In this document: positions 60,478 through 64,000 of the stretch, one piece after another
Numbering within the stretch: position 1 is the first letter of the stretch
Layout: every line of letters starts with the position of its first letter
Assembly: GCA_028554755.1 (NCBI GenBank)
Contig: JAPTOF010000019.1
Span: 5,714,001-5,778,000 of the forward strand
Source: Cordia subcordata
Lineage: Eukaryota; Streptophyta; Magnoliopsida; Boraginales; Cordiaceae
Length of the DNA stretch: 64,000 nucleotides
Direction: 5' to 3'
The notes under the pieces: model-generated
What the model saw: the letters and a program-made list of their open reading frames with translations, nothing else
Told to the model about the DNA's origin: nothing
Databases searched by the model: none
Translations under genes and position numbers: made by a program

Positions 60478-60767
60478 CACCCTTATCTTTCCTACGTGTC
60501 ACCAGATCATTGGTCAGAGTCAGGCTGTCGCGTACCGTCCCGTCACATAACCATTACACATCCATCACATACATATAAACACGCAACAGAGACGTAAAGG
60601 TCCCGTGTGCAGTCTGACCTGGACTCTGTACTTTGTTTCTTTCTCTTAGTATTTTCTCTCTCTAGACGTATACCTGCTTTTAGGTATATCGCCACCGGCA
60701 GCGACGTCGGCCGGATATCGGAAGAAGGGAAACTGTACGGACGCAATAAAGCTATAAACTTTCGGAT
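60478..60767 (+). promoter_or_regulatory. RAD23 promoter and 5' UTR
   Basis: A GC-richer stretch between the fold-back element and the RAD23 start. TATAAA lies at 60574-60579, about 190 bases before the ATG. Upstream are an ACGTG core (TACGTGTC, about 60494) and an inverted CCAAT box (ATTGG, about 60510). A CT-rich leader follows (about 60638-60665). Transcription probably starts near 60605. Confidence 0.5.
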
Positions 60768-63241
60768 ATGAAGATTTTCGTGAAAACTCTCAAAGGCACT
60801 CACTTCGAGATCGAAGTGAAGCCTCAAGACTCCGTATTTACCTCCTCCCTCTCTCTATATATTATGAACTCAATTATAATCGTGATTAATTAGTTATTAT
60901 TTTTGTTCGTATTAGTATCGCCTTTTGTTTAATTAGATATATTTAGGGTTTTTAAGGTAATTATGATGTTACTTGCGATTTCAACGATAACTTACTTGTG
61001 AATTTTCCTCAGAGAATTCAGCAATTAGTTTTTCTGGGTATTTACTTTGTTTGTCGGTTTGGTATGAATTTGAACTTTTGTAATTGTGACTAATATCTAG
61101 TTCTGGTTCATATACTTACCTTTTTAGATCTTTTATTCAATTATTTTGAGTTATAGAAGTAATGCGCTTGATGTATAGTGAAGATTTAGAGTGGCGAGAA
61201 CTTGAGTGGGATTGCATGAACACATGCAGAGATGATTTGTTTAGGGCTTGTTTGGTTTGGCGCTTTTTAGACGTAAGCGTGCTGTTCTTTTTACAACTTT
61301 TAATATTTTTTTTTAAAAGAAGTTAAAAATTTTAGCTTTTAAAAAAGGTTATATTTGAGTTTTTTTCAGAGTCGGGCCAAATCGTTATTGCAACAATAAT
61401 GTCCTTTTTTCATAATAAAGTGTGCTTTTTCCTGAAAAAAGAGCCAATCCAAACTGGCCCTTTGTGTAATAAATGGTTTGAGCGTTTGATTTTTATGGTG
61501 TGATAGATATTTAGTTTTAGCACTGCCCATATTCTTGACCTTTTACAATCTAGAAAGCGACACTATAGTTGTTCATTACTTTTTTAGTCTGTTTTATAAT
61601 CATGTTGTCTGCGTGTCGTCTATGGAATTAACTTTCTGCTTCCCACTCGAGAGATTCTCTGTATTTATTTTGTGGAATTCTTGATTTTAATGTCACTTAT
61701 TTTGAAAGTTATTAGCTCATTAGCTCTTAATGTCAGAGTTGATTTGGTTAATGCAATATTCAGGTCGCTGATGTGAAAAAACATATAGAAACCTTTCAGG
61801 GCGCAGACATCTACCCTGCTGCCCAGCAGATGATTATCCATCAGGGTAAAGTTCTGAAGGATGATACAACACTTGAGGAAAACAAAGTTGCTGAGAATAG
61901 TTTCGTTGTTATTATGTTATCCAAGGTACCAATCAACTCAAATTATGTAAAAACCATTGGATATGATGATTTCGTAATATTTTTTGGCTCAAAATAGTAT
62001 GAGGTGTTTTTCAATGCAATATTTTGAACATTGATTGACCTGGAGATTGATTGATGAAAACATTAAAAGATGTAGTCTTGGCTGTATAATGGAACCAGGA
62101 GAAAAGGTAATAGTACAGTTATCCCTATGTGGATATGGTACACATATTCTTTAAATGTATGTGCTACTGTAAGGGATATAGGCGAGCAGCATCTCCAAAC
62201 TATTAGAACAATTTTTCTATCCCAACTTCCAACAGAAGCTTTGCCTGTTCCAATTCGTAAGTGCAATATCTGGCATTTATCTCATTATGTCACCCATCTG
62301 GCATGTATCTAATGTGGCACCTGTCTGGCATGTATCTCATTATGGCCAGTTGCGGACCTTTGTTGAGGCATGGAGGGGCCCCAATTTTTTTTTGAAAAAA
62401 ATACGTATATGGTGTACAATTGATTTTCTATTAAAAAATACTAACTTTATTTTGTAGTTGGCCTCCCCAACAACTCAACTAATTTAATTTGTACGAGTTG
62501 AGTACTTGAGTTATTATTATCTATGATAAATCTAATTTAAATGTTAATTAAATTATTCAGTTTGTATGAATATCAATCTATTTTTCCTTTTACATAGATA
62601 TCTAATTTGTTCTTATCAATTTATGTAGAAATTTTTTAAGCCTCAATTCATTACTACCTTTTTGTAGAAGAATATTGAGGAGTATTATAACTGAGATATA
62701 TTATTGCACTAGTATGATTTGTATTTATTTTTTAAAAATTATTTGTATTTGAACATACTTACATTTTACAATAAATATGCATTTTAATAATTTTTAAATA
62801 TATTTCCATATATTCGTTATAGCATTGATAACTCGCCCCCCAAATATTTTGTTCAAGGTCTGCCACTAATTATGGCACTTAGTCTATGTCAGGTCAACGT
62901 AGGTATGATGGATCCAAATAACATGATATGTAGGAATTGCCTGGTCAGAAAGAAAAATTTTGTATGCAAGTCCTTGACAACCTGTTTAACTTCCCTTCTT
63001 TTCCTGCATTGCTCTATTGTATGTTTTTCCTTGGATGGCTCTATATGTTGCTTGCTGCATTACAATATCTTTCTTTCACTCTTTCCATAGCACTACTTCA
63101 ACATTATATATTTTGCTTACATAATATAAACGTATAATCTAATCTTGTTGATTTGTTTGCAATGTCGAAAAAATGTAGAGTAAATCTTCATCAAGCAGTT
63201 CGTCAACTACATCAGCCACACCAGCAGCACCTTCGAGTACG
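60768..63241 (+). CDS. RAD23: RAD23 ubiquitin receptor, N-terminal exons (gene continues beyond window)
   Basis: Exons 60768-60833, 61764-61925 and 63179-63241 join in phase 0 with GT-AG borders and give the first 97 residues. The first 76 are a ubiquitin-like domain starting [20 protein letters not shown] and containing [20 protein letters not shown]. This matches RAD23 and is closest, as I recall, to the Arabidopsis RAD23C/D type. The exon 2/3 border falls exactly at the end of that domain. Exon 3 begins the Ser/Thr/Pro/Ala-rich linker. RAD23 proteins bind the proteasome through this domain and ubiquitinated cargo through two UBA domains, and the related XPC-binding region serves DNA repair; those parts would lie to the right. 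No convincing fourth exon was found before 64000. Confidence 0.9.
61243..61466 (-). mobile_element. MITE family D-like copy in RAD23 intron 1
   Basis: AGGGCTTGTTTGGTTTGGCG at the left mirrors AAGGGCCAGTTTGGATTGGC on the other strand at the right. The interior is diverged but carries TTTAGCTTTTAAAAAAGG and TCCTGAAAAAAG words like the other copies, read in reverse. Confidence 0.55.
62251..62346 (+). repeat. short tandem array in RAD23 intron 2, split by an insertion
   Basis: About three units of 27-29 bases of the form TCTGGCATGTATCTCATTATG are seen (first unit near 62269). The third is interrupted after ATTATGGC by the element at 62347; its remainder appears to resume after 62868. Confidence 0.65.
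62347..62868 (+). mobile_element. hAT-like MITE in RAD23 intron 2
   Basis: The left end CAGTTGCGGACCTTTG and the right end on the other strand TAGTGGCAGACCTTGA are inverted repeats, each followed by a run of G/C. A perfect 8 bp duplication ATTATGGC lies at 62339-62346 and 62869-62876. The interior is AT-rich and non-coding. Confidence 0.8.
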
Positions 63242-64000
63242 GTGAGTGCAAAGTTGTTCATTCTGAACTCTTAAATGAAATAAGAAAAATTTGACATTAT
63301 AACTTCTTATGGAAGCTTGTTAATATTTTTTTATCCTCTGTAAAGGAAAATGATGGTCTCTTTTGGTTGCAATTGATTGCTGATATAAAGGACAAGTACT
63401 CATTTCTCTTGTGTAAAATAAAATTGAACATATATTCTTGTTATGATTATTTCCCTTTATTAGTTCATTGATGTCAATTGCAGCTAAATAGGGGTCTTGA
63501 CGCATATATTTTCATGGACGGAGTTCTCAATTTAAATTAAATGACATTACAAAATTTTGTCCTTGTTATCTATATAGGACATGCCTTTAGAATCTCGTTA
63601 TATCACATGGGAGTTATAAGCATCTATGCTGATTAGGGCCCTGTGAATTGACTGTCCTGCTTATATGAGCAATCTTGAAAATTGTGCATTTTGATTTAGA
63701 GCATATAATATGCTGTCAGATAACATTTTTACTTGCTCTTAGGATCCCACTTATCTTCCCTTTGTCCACTTTCTGATGCTACTAAATGCAAAGAGTATAT
63801 TGCTATCCTGCATCAAGCCCCAGTTATCTGGAAGTATTATTATAAGCTCCTTCCGACACTTTTTCCTCCAATCAAAGAATGAAAAATGATATTTAGATGA
63901 CTTCTTGCCATAATATATAGATTGAAGCGTTTGAAATATTGCATTTCCTAACAGCATCATCTCTAGATAGTCCTCGTGTTCTGGTTCATTTTTAGCCTGT
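63242..64000 (+). other. RAD23 intron 3, running off the window
   Basis: It starts with the donor GTGAGT right after exon 3. No downstream exon with RAD23-like sequence could be read before the end. Confidence 0.5.

Noticed and set aside
63721..63800. Possible fourth RAD23 exon after the TTAG at 63738-63742
   Set aside because: The following frame does not give the Pro/Ala-rich linker or UBA sequence expected for RAD23.

Overview
This window is nuclear DNA of a flowering plant, most likely a eudicot. It is AT-rich, with GT-AG introns, long intergenic stretches full of small non-autonomous transposons, one Copia LTR retrotransposon, and plant-type genes (a CYP735A-class cytokinin hydroxylase, a 3-ketoacyl-CoA synthase, an ALG6 glucosyltransferase and a RAD23). 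The species cannot be named from the sequence alone.

Layout. 1-393: terminal exon (+) of an unrecognised gene with a Q/S/Y-rich tail. 394-11868: gene-poor, with an inverted-repeat-ended element (2000-2806), a 1.6 kb hAT-like element (5312-6906) and a Helitron-like 3' end at 10216. 11869-14220: a five-exon CYP735A P450 (-), reconstructed to 515 aa. 14221-35459: gene-poor, with several MITEs, a SINE-like segment, a decayed Copia reverse-transcriptase relic (25194-26035) and a 5.5 kb defective Copia element (26497-32028) bounded by a GTATA duplication. 35460-36950: intronless KCS gene (-), 496 aa, catalytic triad intact. 36951-50661: gene-poor, with a MITE carrying an internal duplication, a CACTA end with a subterminal repeat array, a minus-strand TRIM element and a long CT microsatellite. 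50662-55050: six-exon ALG6 (-), 518 aa. 55051-60767: transposon remnants, a second hAT-like element (57984-58980) and a fold-back element directly upstream of the next promoter. 60768-64000: first three exons of RAD23 (+), which runs off the window; two MITE-type insertions sit in its introns.

The genes are independent housekeeping or plant-metabolic units: trans-zeatin formation, very-long-chain fatty-acid elongation, N-glycan precursor assembly in the ER, and shuttling of ubiquitinated proteins to the proteasome. Nothing suggests clustering or a shared pathway. I found no convincing evidence of a previously undescribed biological system. The most interesting material is transposon structure: matching target-site duplications, catalytic Asp-to-Asn changes in the Copia element with an exact 108 bp duplication in its gag, a well-preserved TRIM, and a fold-back element rich in TGACTT-like motifs next to the RAD23 promoter. 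All calls come from reading the sequence; no database search was run.
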